DNA of 14,425 nucleotides from CAZIPZ01 sp964541075 (GTDB lineage Bacteria > Acidobacteriota > Terriglobia > 20CM-2-55-15): assembly GCA_964541075.1 (NCBI GenBank), contig CAZIPZ010000096.1:1-14425 (forward strand). Direction: 5' to 3'. The position numbers and the translations under genes were made by a program. Shown piece after piece: positions 1 through 7,002 of the stretch. Each line of letters begins with the position of its first letter. The first letter of the stretch is position 1. Under the pieces are notes generated by a model, which was not told where the DNA came from, ran no database searches, and saw only the letters and a program-made list of their open reading frames with translations.

Positions 1-1167
1 AATCGTTTCGAGTGTTTGCAGCACTGTATGCTCGAGTCCATCGCGAGGAACAGCTGATTTCTGTCCATTGTCCCTCCTGGCCATCACAACTTGCTTCTTT
101 TCCAGGTCTTTGGGACCTATTTCAATACGTAGCGGCACACCACGCTTCTCCCATTCATTGAACTTCCACCCCGGGCTGTGTTGCTCGCGGTCGTCCAGCT
201 TAAAACCGACGCCAGCCGCCTTCAGACCGGCAGTCAGTTCGCTTGCTGCCGCCATCACGGCTGCGCGCTCCTCGGGCTTTCTGAATATTGGAACCACGAC
301 AATCTGAGTCGCGGCGAGTTTTGGCGGAATCACAACTCCGTTGTCATCCCCGTGCGCCATGATGAGTGCGCCGATCATTCGAGTCGAGAGCCCCCAGCTA
401 GTCGCGTAGACGAACTCTCGAGTTCCCTTCTCCGTTTGAAAAGTCACATCGAACGCTTTCGCAAAATTCTGACCCAAATTATGGGACGTTCCTGCCTGAA
501 GAGCCTTCGCATCACCCATCATGGCCTCGATCGAGTAAGTGTGATGAGCGCCCGCAAACTTTTCACGCTCGGTCTTCCGGCCTTTGATTACAGGCAACGC
601 CATGTGCTCTTCGGCGAACCGTCGATACACATCGAGCATCCGAAGCGTCTCTTCTTCTGCCTCTTCGTATGTGGCATGTGCGGTATGGCCCTCCTGCCAC
701 AAAAATTCTGTGGTGCGGAGAAACAAGCGTGTTCGCATTTCCCAGCGGACGACGTTTGCCCACTGATTGATGAGTAGCGGCAAATCTCGGTAGGATTGAA
801 TCCAGTTTCGATATGAGTTCCAGATGATCGTTTCGGACGTCGGTCTCACAATGAGAGGCTCTTCGAGCTTCTGTCCGCCGGCGTGCGTCACGACAGCAAC
901 CTCGGGTGCAAAACCCTCGACGTGTTCGGCCTCTTTTTGGAGGAAGGTTTCCGGGATGAACATAGGAAAATACGCGTTTTGATGTCCGGTTTCCTTGAAC
1001 ATTCCGTCCAGAGCCTTTTGCATCTGTTCCCAGATCGCATAACCATTGGGCCGGATGATCATGCAGCCCTTTACTGGCGCATAGTCCGCCAGTTCAGCCG
1101 CAGCAATGACGTCCGTATACCAGCGTGAATAGTCCTCGCTCCGCTTTGTAATCTTCACTTCAGCCAT
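1..1167 (-). CDS. proS: Prolyl-tRNA synthetase, type 3 (partial, 3' end off the left edge)
   Basis: This gene charges tRNA-Pro with proline in the cytoplasm. The minus-strand frame is open from an ATG at 1167 to the window edge, giving 389 residues without a stop. Class II synthetase landmarks are visible: RPTSETIIW at about residues 108-116, motif 2 from VVRWEMRTR through TTEFLWQEGHTAH (about 139-164), AGTSHNLGQNFAKAFD (about 225-240), and motif 3 STRMIGALIMAHGDD (about 261-275). The anticodon-binding domain begins near TQIVVVPIF (288-295). The absence of the long insertion domain of E. coli ProS, together with the WEMRTR/GTSHNLGQNF wording, marks the archaeal/eukaryotic-like type, which many bacteria also carry. 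Roughly 90-100 C-terminal residues are expected beyond the edge. There is no clear Shine-Dalgarno before the ATG. It is transcribed away from the catabolic operon and is probably functionally unrelated to it. Confidence 0.96.
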   Translation of the reverse strand, partial: MAEVKITKRSEDYSRWYTDVIAAAELADYAPVKGCMIIRPNGYAIWEQMQKALDGMFKETGHQNAYFPMFIPETFLQKEAEHVEGFAPEVAVVTHAGGQKLEEPLIVRPTSETIIWNSYRNWIQSYRDLPLLINQWANVVRWEMRTRLFLRTTEFLWQEGHTAHATYEEAEEETLRMLDVYRRFAEEHMALPVIKGRKTEREKFAGAHHTYSIEAMMGDAKALQAGTSHNLGQNFAKAFDVTFQTEKGTREFVYATSWGLSTRMIGALIMAHGDDNGVVIPPKLAATQIVVVPIFRKPEERAAVMAAASELTAGLKAAGVGFKLDDREQHSPGWKFNEWEKRGVPLRIEIGPKDLEKKQVVMARRDNGQKSAVPRDGLEHTVLQTLETI

Positions 1168-1180
1168 AGATTTCGCGATG

Positions 1181-1405
1181 TTAGCACTTATCGAAACCAA
1201 ACTTCTCCAGCAGGGCTCCTCGGAATAAAGACGTGCAGATCATCTCAAATGTCTCTTCTTCGCCTGGAAGCAGTTCAGGGCGAAAGCGCGCGGATTCGAT
1301 CAACACGGATACCTTTTGATGGATCGTGTCAGTCTGTACGATGGTCGTTAGGGTAAGGTCCATCCAAAGCTGCGGGCGCCGATAGCAGCGAGCTTCATCG
1401 TCCAT
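1181..1405 (-). CDS. Small hypothetical protein upstream of proS
   Basis: A possible 74-residue protein begins at an in-frame ATG at 1405 (MDDEARCYRR...) and ends 13 nt before the proS start. An alternative ATG at 1441 would give 86 residues. I do not recognise the family. The sequence looks protein-like: mixed charged and hydrophobic residues, a Leu/Thr/Ile-rich stretch (MDLTLTTIVQTD), then an acidic segment PGEEETFEMI and a C-terminus ending GFDKC. Its codon use resembles that of its neighbours. There is no predicted signal peptide or membrane segment. Neither start has a convincing ribosome binding site, which is the main reason for doubt. If real, it would be cotranscribed with proS and would divide the divergent intergenic space with the mutase gene. 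Confidence 0.4.
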   Translation of the reverse strand: MDDEARCYRRPQLWMDLTLTTIVQTDTIHQKVSVLIESARFRPELLPGEEETFEMICTSLFRGALLEKFGFDKC

Positions 1406-1423
1406 GGCGCTTATAGCGTTTTT

Positions 1424-1452
1424 TTGATCTGTGGCTCCCATAAGTCCATTAT
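1424..1452 (+). promoter_or_regulatory. Candidate sigma70-type promoter for the mutase/liuB run
   Basis: TTGATC (1424-1429) and CATTAT (1447-1452) are separated by 17 nt, and each matches 4 of 6 consensus positions. A GGAG ribosome-binding sequence follows at 1463-1466, just before tandem ATG codons at 1471 and 1474. The 5' leader would be only about a dozen nucleotides. The match is weak and was found by eye. It is offered because this is the only space from which the operon could be expressed if the minus-strand small ORF is real. Confidence 0.25.
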
Positions 1453-1470
1453 CATGAATTTTGGAGACTC

Positions 1471-3102
1471 ATGATGCGCAAAGACGTCAATGACGCGGTG
1501 GATCGGGGTCTGGAGCGCAATGGTCCTTTCACGACCGTGTCGGGAACCCCTGTTGAGAGGGTGTACACGCGGGATGACGTTAAGGACCTGAACTACGAGA
1601 TTGATCTCGCTGATCCCGGCCAGCCCCCTTACACCAGAGGAATCTATCCTACGATGTATCGGGGAAGACACTGGACGATGCGTCAATTCAGCGGATTCGG
1701 CACCGCCTCCGATACCAACAAGCGGTTTCGTTACCTGCTTGAACACGGCCAGAACGGTCTCTCGGTGGCATTTCACCTTCCCACCCTGATGGGTTACGAC
1801 TCGGATCATCCAATGTCGACGGGCGAGGTCGGAAAGTGTGGGGTCGCTATCGACTCCTTGGCCGATATGGAGACGCTTTTCGAAGGCTTGCCGCTGGAAA
1901 ACATCAGCACGTCGATGACGACCAACGCGCCTGCGGCAATTCTCTGGTCGATGTACTTGGTTGTGGCCGAAAAGCAGGGTGTTGACTGGAGAAAACTTCG
2001 AGGCACCATCCAGAATGACATTCTCAAAGAGTACATAGCGCAAAAAACCTATATCTTTCCTCCCCGCCCGTCCATGAAGCTGATCGTGGATACGTTCGAA
2101 TTCGGAGCTAAAGAGGTTCCGCTATGGAATACGATTTCCATCAGCGGATATCACATTCGAGAAGCCGGATCGACTGCGCTACAGGAACTGGCGTTCACGC
2201 TTTATGACGGTATCGAATACGTCGAGTGGGCGGTTCGCGGAGGCCTTAATGTAGATGTATTCGCGCCGAGACTCTCCTTTTTCTTTAATGCCCATAACGA
2301 TCTGTTTGAAGAAATAGCGAAGTATCGGGCGGCTCGGAAAGTCTGGTACAAGGTTATGACCGAGCGCTTCAAATGCAATAACCCTCGATCGTCAACGCTT
2401 CGCTTTCACTCCCAGACGGCCGGCTGTTCGCTGACAGCGCAGCAACCGTACAACAACATTGTCCGCGTGACGATTCAATCATTGGCTGCGGTGCTTGGCG
2501 GCACTCAGTCGTTACACACCAATTCGCTGGATGAAACCCTCGCGCTGCCAACCGAACACGCAGCGCGGATTGCGCTTCGCACACAGCAGATTCTTGCTCA
2601 TGAAAGCGGCGTGACCAATACCGCCGACCCGCTGGGCGGCTCCTATTTCCTCGAGCGACTCACACTAGATATGGAAAAGGGTTGCTGGGAGTATTTTGAC
2701 AGACTGGACGCGATGGGCGGCATGGTCGCTGCCATTGAAAAAGGTTTTCCACAGCATGAAATCCAGGAAGCGTCCTATGTGTACCAGAAGGCTATCGAGC
2801 GTCGGGAAAAAATTATTGTCGGTGTAAACGATTTCGTCAGTGAGGAGGAACCGCCCATCGACATCCTTCTTATCGACGATTCCGTCACTGAACGTCAGAT
2901 TTCACAAACTCGAAAGGTCCGGGAAACGCGCGATAATGCTCGGGTGCGAGCTTCTCTTGCAAAAATGAAGGAAGCTGCCAAGACCGGCGCCACAAACATG
3001 ATGCCCTACATCCTTGAGTGTGTCCGGGGGTACGCCACCCTCGGTGAAATCTGCGACGAACTCCGCAGTGTATACGGCGTCTATGAGGAAGCCGACTCTT
3101 AA
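1471..3102 (+). CDS. B12-dependent acyl-CoA mutase large (catalytic) subunit, isobutyryl-CoA-mutase-like
   Basis: This is the catalytic TIM-barrel subunit of an adenosylcobalamin-dependent acyl-CoA mutase, 543 residues, without the cobalamin domain. That domain is encoded by the next gene. Family hallmarks are TRGIYPTMYRGRHWTMRQF (55-73), GLSVAFHLPT (96-105), GYDSDHP (108-114), GTIQNDILKEYIAQK (178-192), SISGYHIREAG (223-233, with the conserved Tyr-His pair 227-228) and THTNSLDE-like LHTNSLDE (348-355). By recalled alignment to Propionibacterium methylmalonyl-CoA mutase, the specificity positions Tyr89 and Arg207 correspond to Phe73 and Gln191 here. Phe/Gln at these positions is the isobutyryl-CoA mutase (IcmA) pattern. 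The end of the protein (ATLGEICDELRSVYGVY) also resembles IcmA. Automatic annotation would probably say methylmalonyl-CoA mutase. GGAG at 1463-1466 fits the ATG at 1474 as well as the one at 1471. The partner subunit begins 29 nt downstream. Confidence 0.9.
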   Translation: MMRKDVNDAVDRGLERNGPFTTVSGTPVERVYTRDDVKDLNYEIDLADPGQPPYTRGIYPTMYRGRHWTMRQFSGFGTASDTNKRFRYLLEHGQNGLSVAFHLPTLMGYDSDHPMSTGEVGKCGVAIDSLADMETLFEGLPLENISTSMTTNAPAAILWSMYLVVAEKQGVDWRKLRGTIQNDILKEYIAQKTYIFPPRPSMKLIVDTFEFGAKEVPLWNTISISGYHIREAGSTALQELAFTLYDGIEYVEWAVRGGLNVDVFAPRLSFFFNAHNDLFEEIAKYRAARKVWYKVMTERFKCNNPRSSTLRFHSQTAGCSLTAQQPYNNIVRVTIQSLAAVLGGTQSLHTNSLDETLALPTEHAARIALRTQQILAHESGVTNTADPLGGSYFLERLTLDMEKGCWEYFDRLDAMGGMVAAIEKGFPQHEIQEASYVYQKAIERREKIIVGVNDFVSEEEPPIDILLIDDSVTERQISQTRKVRETRDNARVRASLAKMKEAAKTGATNMMPYILECVRGYATLGEICDELRSVYGVYEEADS

Positions 3103-3131
3103 GTAACGCGATCACAAACCCATCAAGGACA

Positions 3132-3530
3132 ATGACTGACAGAATTCGTGTTCTAGTTGCTAAGCCAGGGTTGGATGGACACGACCGCGGTGCAAAGGTC
3201 ATTGCTCGCGCTTTCCGAGATGCGGGATTCGAGGTCATCTATACGGGCCTGAGGCAAACGCCCGAGCAGGTCGTCAATGCCGCACTGCAGGAGGACGTTG
3301 ACGTGATCGGAATTTCCGTCCTATCCGGAGCACACATGACCCTCTGTCCTCGGATTCTCGAACTTATAAAAAAAGAGAGGCTCGACGACGTGATGGTCGT
3401 GGTCGGTGGAATTATCCCGGACCAGGACATCTCCAAACTCAAGGCGCTCGGCGTTTCCGAAGTCTTCCTTCCTGGCGCCTCAACACAAGACATCGTCGCC
3501 TACGTCCAGCAAAATGTACGTAAGAAGTGA
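3132..3530 (+). CDS. Acyl-CoA mutase small subunit, cobalamin-binding domain
   Basis: This 132-residue protein is a stand-alone B12-binding Rossmann-like domain that would hold adenosylcobalamin for the large subunit encoded just upstream. The signature D-x-H-x-x-G is present as DGHDRG (15-20), with His17 as the expected lower axial cobalt ligand. It is followed by SVL (62-64) and GG (92-93), which line the nucleotide tail of the cofactor. The opening IRVLVAKPGLDGHDRGAKV and the phrase YTGLRQTPEQ are typical of both the isobutyryl-CoA mutase small subunit IcmB and split methylmalonyl-CoA mutases, so this chain does not settle the substrate. Its length fits IcmB-type subunits (about 135 residues). 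AAGGA at 3125-3129 lies close to the ATG. No MeaB/ArgK-type GTPase chaperone is present nearby. The last 17 nt overlap the next gene. Confidence 0.94.
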   Translation: MTDRIRVLVAKPGLDGHDRGAKVIARAFRDAGFEVIYTGLRQTPEQVVNAALQEDVDVIGISVLSGAHMTLCPRILELIKKERLDDVMVVVGGIIPDQDISKLKALGVSEVFLPGASTQDIVAYVQQNVRKK

Positions 3531-4089
3531 GAACCGTCTGAACGGAACCCTCATTACTCTTCTCCATCACGTCTTGAAAATCGATCTCCTCGAGGAACTT
3601 CGCGCCACCCTATCCACCTCGAGAGGCGAGAGAATTGTAATCACCGGATCGGAAGGTTATTTCGCCGCTGGTGCGGACATCGCTGAGCTGAACCTCCTGG
3701 ATGGACGAGATGCCTGCAGCTATTCGCATCTTGGACAATCTGTAATGAATTGTGTCGCAAACCATCAATCACCCACAATCGCGGCTATTACTGGGTATTG
3801 CATGGGAGGAGGCATGGATCTTTCCCTCGCTTGCACTCTCAGGTACGCATCTGCCGGATCTATTTTCGCTCACCCCGGAGCAAAGATCGGTATCATCACG
3901 GGTTGGGGCGGGACTCACCGGCTGCCGCAACAGATTGGCACGGGCCGAGCCCTCGAACTGATGACGACAGGCATCCGGGTTAACGCAAGGGAAGCATTCG
4001 AATGGGGTCTGGTTAACGGTGTGATTGAAGATCCTGTTGCACATGCGTTCTCGATATCACTGAATAGCGGGTATGGCAAAACCGAATGA
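3514..4089 (+). CDS. Short, divergent enoyl-CoA hydratase/isomerase (crotonase) family protein
   Basis: This is a crotonase-fold protein of 191 residues, against the usual 255-270. Recognisable parts are the first oxyanion-hole segment FAAGADIAEL (50-59), the second GYCMGGGMDLSLAC (94-107), and FAHPGAKIGIITGWGGTHRL (118-137). Compared with classical enoyl-CoA hydratase, the catalytic Glu144 position is Asp102 and the Glu164 position is Gly122 (HPGA instead of QPEI). Ordinary hydratase chemistry is therefore doubtful. The N-terminal strand region is compressed, and about 50-60 residues of the C-terminal helical trimerisation region are absent. The ATG at 3514 was chosen because upstream in-frame sequence only mirrors the overlapping B12-domain gene. 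No Shine-Dalgarno is visible, so translation probably depends on coupling. It overlaps its neighbours by 17 nt at each end. Substrate unknown; the operon suggests a branched acyl-CoA. Confidence 0.75.
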   Translation: MYVRSENRLNGTLITLLHHVLKIDLLEELRATLSTSRGERIVITGSEGYFAAGADIAELNLLDGRDACSYSHLGQSVMNCVANHQSPTIAAITGYCMGGGMDLSLACTLRYASAGSIFAHPGAKIGIITGWGGTHRLPQQIGTGRALELMTTGIRVNAREAFEWGLVNGVIEDPVAHAFSISLNSGYGKTE

Positions 4090-5656
4090 AGCGCAATCCA
4101 GGCGTGAAGCCATGCAGACGCTTGTCGCGGAGCTCCGCCTGCGACTCGCCGCTGTAAAAAAAGGCGGAGGAGAAGCGGCTGTCAAACGGCATCAGGAGCG
4201 CGGCAAGATGTTCGTGCGTGATCGCGTGGACGCTCTTCTTGATCCCGACTCTCCCTTTCTCGAATTCAGCTCGCTCGCGGCCAATGGCATGTATGACGAT
4301 GATGCTCCCGCCGCCGGCCTCGTCACCGGAATAGGACAGATTCAGGGACGCCAGGCTCTAATCGTCGCCAATGACGCTACGGTCAAGGGCGGAACGTACC
4401 TCCCAATGACGGTGAAAAAGCACCTCCGGGCTCAGGAGATTGCATTGCAGAATCAGCTGCCGTGCGTCTACCTTGTCGACTCCGGGGGCGCCTTTCTTCC
4501 GCTTCAGGCGGATGTATTTCCAGACCGTGATCACTTCGGGAGAATCTTCTACAACCAGGCCCGTATGTCTGCAAAGGGTCTCTACCAAGTTGCGGCAGTG
4601 CTGGGCTCCTGCACCGCCGGAGGGGCGTATGTTCCCGCGATGAGTGATGAGGCGGTTATCGTGCGCAATCAGGGCACGATATTTCTCGGCGGTCCCCCTC
4701 TGGTTAAGGCTGCAACAGGAGAGGAAGTTACGGCTGAGGAATTGGGCGGAGCAGACGTCCACTGTCGCATTTCGGGCGTCGCCGACCATCTTGCCGAAAA
4801 CGATGGGGATGCGCTGCGAATCGTTCGCGATATCTTTCGTTCGATGCCGGCGCCCAAAAGGCAGCAGATGCAGGTCGCGGAGCCTGAAGATCCCAAACTC
4901 GATCCTGGTGAACTATACGAAATCATTCCAAGCGACCCTCGAATGCCGTGCGACGTGCGTGAGATCATTTATCGCATTGTCGACGCCAGTTGGTTTCACG
5001 AATTCAAAGCGCTTTACGGTCAAACAGTGACTTGCGGATTTGCAAGAATCTGGGGATATCCAGTCGGCATCATCGCTAACAACGGCGTCCTTTTCTCAGA
5101 AAGCGCCTTAAAGGCGACTCACTTTATACAGCTCTGCTGCCAGCGAGGAATACCGCTGGTGTTTCTTCAGAACATCACCGGCTTCATCGTTGGGAAGCAG
5201 TATGAGCACCGGGGGATCGCCAAGGACGGCGCGAAGATGGTTAATGCGGTGGCAAACGCCGCGGTGCCGAAGTTCACCGTCATCATCGGCGGATCATACG
5301 GCGCAGGAAATTACGGAATGTGCGGCCGCGCATACGGCCCTCGTCAATTGTGGATGTGGCCCAATGCCCGAATCTCCGTCATGGGCGGTGAGCAGGCGGC
5401 TCAGGTGCTGTTGCAGGTGAAGATGGAGCAGCTGCGAGCTCAAGGAAAGACTTTGTCTTCTGCGGAACAGCAGGAATTCATGAAGCCGACCCTTGAAAAG
5501 TATGCACGCGAAAGCAGCGCCTACTTCAGTACAGCTCGCGTGTGGGACGACGGCGTCATCGACCCTCTGGATACGCGAATGGTTCTCGCGCTCGGAATTT
5601 CAGCTGCCATGAATGCCTCTGCTGAAGAGACCCGCTTTGGCGTTTTCAGAATGTGA
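4073..5656 (+). CDS. liuB: 3-Methylcrotonyl-CoA carboxylase, carboxyltransferase (beta) subunit
   Basis: This subunit transfers the carboxyl group from carboxybiotin to 3-methylcrotonyl-CoA, forming 3-methylglutaconyl-CoA in leucine degradation. The 527 residues match the family's usual size. Assignment to methylcrotonyl- rather than propionyl-CoA carboxylase rests on subfamily phrases: NDATVKGGTYLPMTVKKH (100-117), VDSGGAFLPLQADVFPDRDH (135-154), GSCTAGGAYVPAMSDE (178-193), GTIFLGGPPLVKAATGE (201-217), ITGFIVGKQYEHRGIAKDGA (368-387) and GGSYGAGNYGMCGRAYGPR (406-424). These cover the acyl-CoA site in the N-domain and the carboxybiotin site in the C-domain. The rest of the pathway (hydratase, biotin carboxylase, biotin carrier, HMG-CoA lyase) is encoded downstream in the window. 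The start overlaps the preceding crotonase by 17 nt, and ribosome-binding sequence is weak. Confidence 0.95.
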   Translation: MAKPNEAQSRREAMQTLVAELRLRLAAVKKGGGEAAVKRHQERGKMFVRDRVDALLDPDSPFLEFSSLAANGMYDDDAPAAGLVTGIGQIQGRQALIVANDATVKGGTYLPMTVKKHLRAQEIALQNQLPCVYLVDSGGAFLPLQADVFPDRDHFGRIFYNQARMSAKGLYQVAAVLGSCTAGGAYVPAMSDEAVIVRNQGTIFLGGPPLVKAATGEEVTAEELGGADVHCRISGVADHLAENDGDALRIVRDIFRSMPAPKRQQMQVAEPEDPKLDPGELYEIIPSDPRMPCDVREIIYRIVDASWFHEFKALYGQTVTCGFARIWGYPVGIIANNGVLFSESALKATHFIQLCCQRGIPLVFLQNITGFIVGKQYEHRGIAKDGAKMVNAVANAAVPKFTVIIGGSYGAGNYGMCGRAYGPRQLWMWPNARISVMGGEQAAQVLLQVKMEQLRAQGKTLSSAEQQEFMKPTLEKYARESSAYFSTARVWDDGVIDPLDTRMVLALGISAAMNASAEETRFGVFRM

Positions 5657-5803
5657 GGACTTTGATGCTCATGCTTTATGCTGCGATCATGACGGCGGCG
5701 CTTCGACAACATTCTGAGTTTCTTTCAATGTCGCCGTCGAAAACGTTCGCGGCCTTTTTTCGGTCGCGCTGACAGGCCAATAAGGTGGTCACAGGAGTTG
5801 GAC

Positions 5804-6133
5804 ATGAAACGTGCGTTCATTGTGTTGGTGCTCATGACATCAATTGCCGCCCAGGTGTTCGCAGGCAAGGTCTACGGCAGTATCTCCGAGGGAGGCAAAC
5901 CCGTCGGCCAGGGAGTCAAGGTTGAAGTCGCCTGCGGCTCCAAGAATTATGAAGATCAGACTGATGAGTATGGTGCGTTCAATTTGTTCGTGTCGGATAA
6001 GGGAAAGTGCATTCTGAAGGTCTCATATCAGTCTCAGACTCCCACGATTGAAATCAATTCGTACGACGGCTCGGTTCAGTATGACCTCGTGTTGGAAAAG
6101 CAAGGCAATCAATACACACTCAAGAGAAAGTAG
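5804..6133 (+). CDS. Small exported protein, carboxypeptidase-regulatory/transthyretin-like fold candidate
   Basis: This is a 109-residue protein with a clear Sec signal peptide: MKR, then a hydrophobic core FIVLVLMTSIAAQ, and a likely cleavage after VFA (about residue 20). There is no lipobox cysteine. The mature part, about 89 residues, starts GKVYGSISEGGKPVGQGVKV and contains DEYGAFNLFV and KCILKVSYQ. This pattern (G-x-V, 'G-P-V-x-G-V-x-V', 'T-D-x-x-G-x-F') suggests a small beta-sandwich like carboxypeptidase regulatory-like domains. That fold assignment is inference from the motif rhythm. Two cysteines (in EVACGS and KGKCIL) could form a disulfide. The ATG at 5804 was preferred over a TTG at 5798 because AGGAG (5793-5797) sits six nucleotides upstream of it. 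It is separated by only 2 nt from the next gene, so the two are surely cotranslated. No known role in leucine breakdown. Confidence 0.75.
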   Translation: MKRAFIVLVLMTSIAAQVFAGKVYGSISEGGKPVGQGVKVEVACGSKNYEDQTDEYGAFNLFVSDKGKCILKVSYQSQTPTIEINSYDGSVQYDLVLEKQGNQYTLKRK

Positions 6134-6135
6134 CC

Positions 6136-7002
6136 ATGGATAGGCGGGAGAAAGATACCTGGGACAAGGTCGATATCATTTTCCGTCCCATCAATGGCAT
6201 GCTAACAGCCCTGGCGGTGGGACTACTGGGTTATTACACTTCAAGCATTCTTCGGCAAAGCGAACTCCGCGATACCAATGAACGAGTCTATACCGAGCTC
6301 ATGAGCAGCCGTGAGCAAGCGGAGAGCGGCTTGCGCAAAGACATGTTCCTGTCGATTATTCAAACGTTTCAGCGGCCGGAGTCTTCGGGGCTCGAAACGA
6401 AGATGCTGAATCTGGAAATGCTGGCATACAACTTTCACGAATCCCTGAATCTCAAACCTCTATTCGCCCACATGGACCGACAGGTTGCGGCGTCCAACGG
6501 CCCGGATAAACTAGGATTCGTTGCAAGGCTGAATCAGGTCGCAAGGGAGATCACAAATCGTCAGGTAGTCCTCCTTGAGCAGGTTGGCAAGAAATTCAGT
6601 CGCACAATCGACCTTGAAAAATTCAAGGCGAGTCCGGGCGGCCTCGAACTGGAGTCGGAAAAATTATCGCTGGAAAACACTGAAAGAGAATTCATGCTTT
6701 CGGTGCTGGAATTCGATCCCAGCCGCAAAGAACTGCTTGTGGAGTTAGGCGTTCGAACACCGCAGGAATCCACCAGCGTGCAACGGCGCACTTTTCACGT
6801 CGGCTACTACGATTTCCCGATGATCGATAATACACGTTTGTCTCGCGATCAACGCGCCGCCGTTGTGCTCAATCAAACAAATGAGGGAGGCGCGGATATC
6901 ACCCTCGTGTACTTCCCTGGCTCCTACGCAAGCCTCAAAGAAAAAGTCTCGTACGATGAAGTCGTCGAGAAACTTCGAGTCATGGGTCAATCGCCGGAGT
7001 AG
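6136..7002 (+). CDS. Membrane-anchored hypothetical protein
   Basis: I do not recognise this 288-residue protein. A charged N-terminus (MDRREKDTWDKVD) precedes one probable transmembrane helix at about residues 18-38 (PINGMLTALAVGLLGYYTSS). A long soluble region of about 250 residues follows. Residues about 40-80 are Glu/Arg/Gln-rich and could form a helix or coiled coil leading from the membrane. The middle (about 85-200) looks alpha-helical, with many Leu and charged residues. The end (about 218-285) appears more beta-like (RRTFHVGYYDFPMID, ITLVYFPGSYASL). No enzymatic motif is visible. It starts 2 nt after the exported small protein, so the pair is probably one functional unit acting at the membrane or periplasm. 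The pair sits between liuB and liuC, interrupting the leucine cluster. Confidence 0.75.
   Translation: MDRREKDTWDKVDIIFRPINGMLTALAVGLLGYYTSSILRQSELRDTNERVYTELMSSREQAESGLRKDMFLSIIQTFQRPESSGLETKMLNLEMLAYNFHESLNLKPLFAHMDRQVAASNGPDKLGFVARLNQVAREITNRQVVLLEQVGKKFSRTIDLEKFKASPGGLELESEKLSLENTEREFMLSVLEFDPSRKELLVELGVRTPQESTSVQRRTFHVGYYDFPMIDNTRLSRDQRAAVVLNQTNEGGADITLVYFPGSYASLKEKVSYDEVVEKLRVMGQSPE

Noticed and set aside
1411..2043. 210-codon minus-strand ORF opposite the mutase gene
   Set aside because: It is fully antisense to a strongly conserved catalytic domain and its Arg/His-rich translation resembles no protein family. It is a codon-bias shadow.
3406..3513. Upstream in-frame extension of the crotonase gene from an ATG at 3406
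   Set aside because: The extra 36 residues are Ser/Pro/Arg-rich and lie wholly inside the conserved end of the B12-domain gene in another frame. The crotonase-like sequence begins only after the ATG at 3514.
5748..5768. Hairpin CGCGGCC/GGTCGCG with a T-rich loop after liuB, considered as a terminator
   Set aside because: The stem is 7 bp with a G-T pair, and the T run is in the loop instead of after the stem. It does not fit an intrinsic terminator.
5665..5772. 35-codon ORF after liuB, preceded by GAGG
   Set aside because: It is very short, has no recognisable features and has no neighbour-linked conservation that I can test. A chance ORF is more likely.
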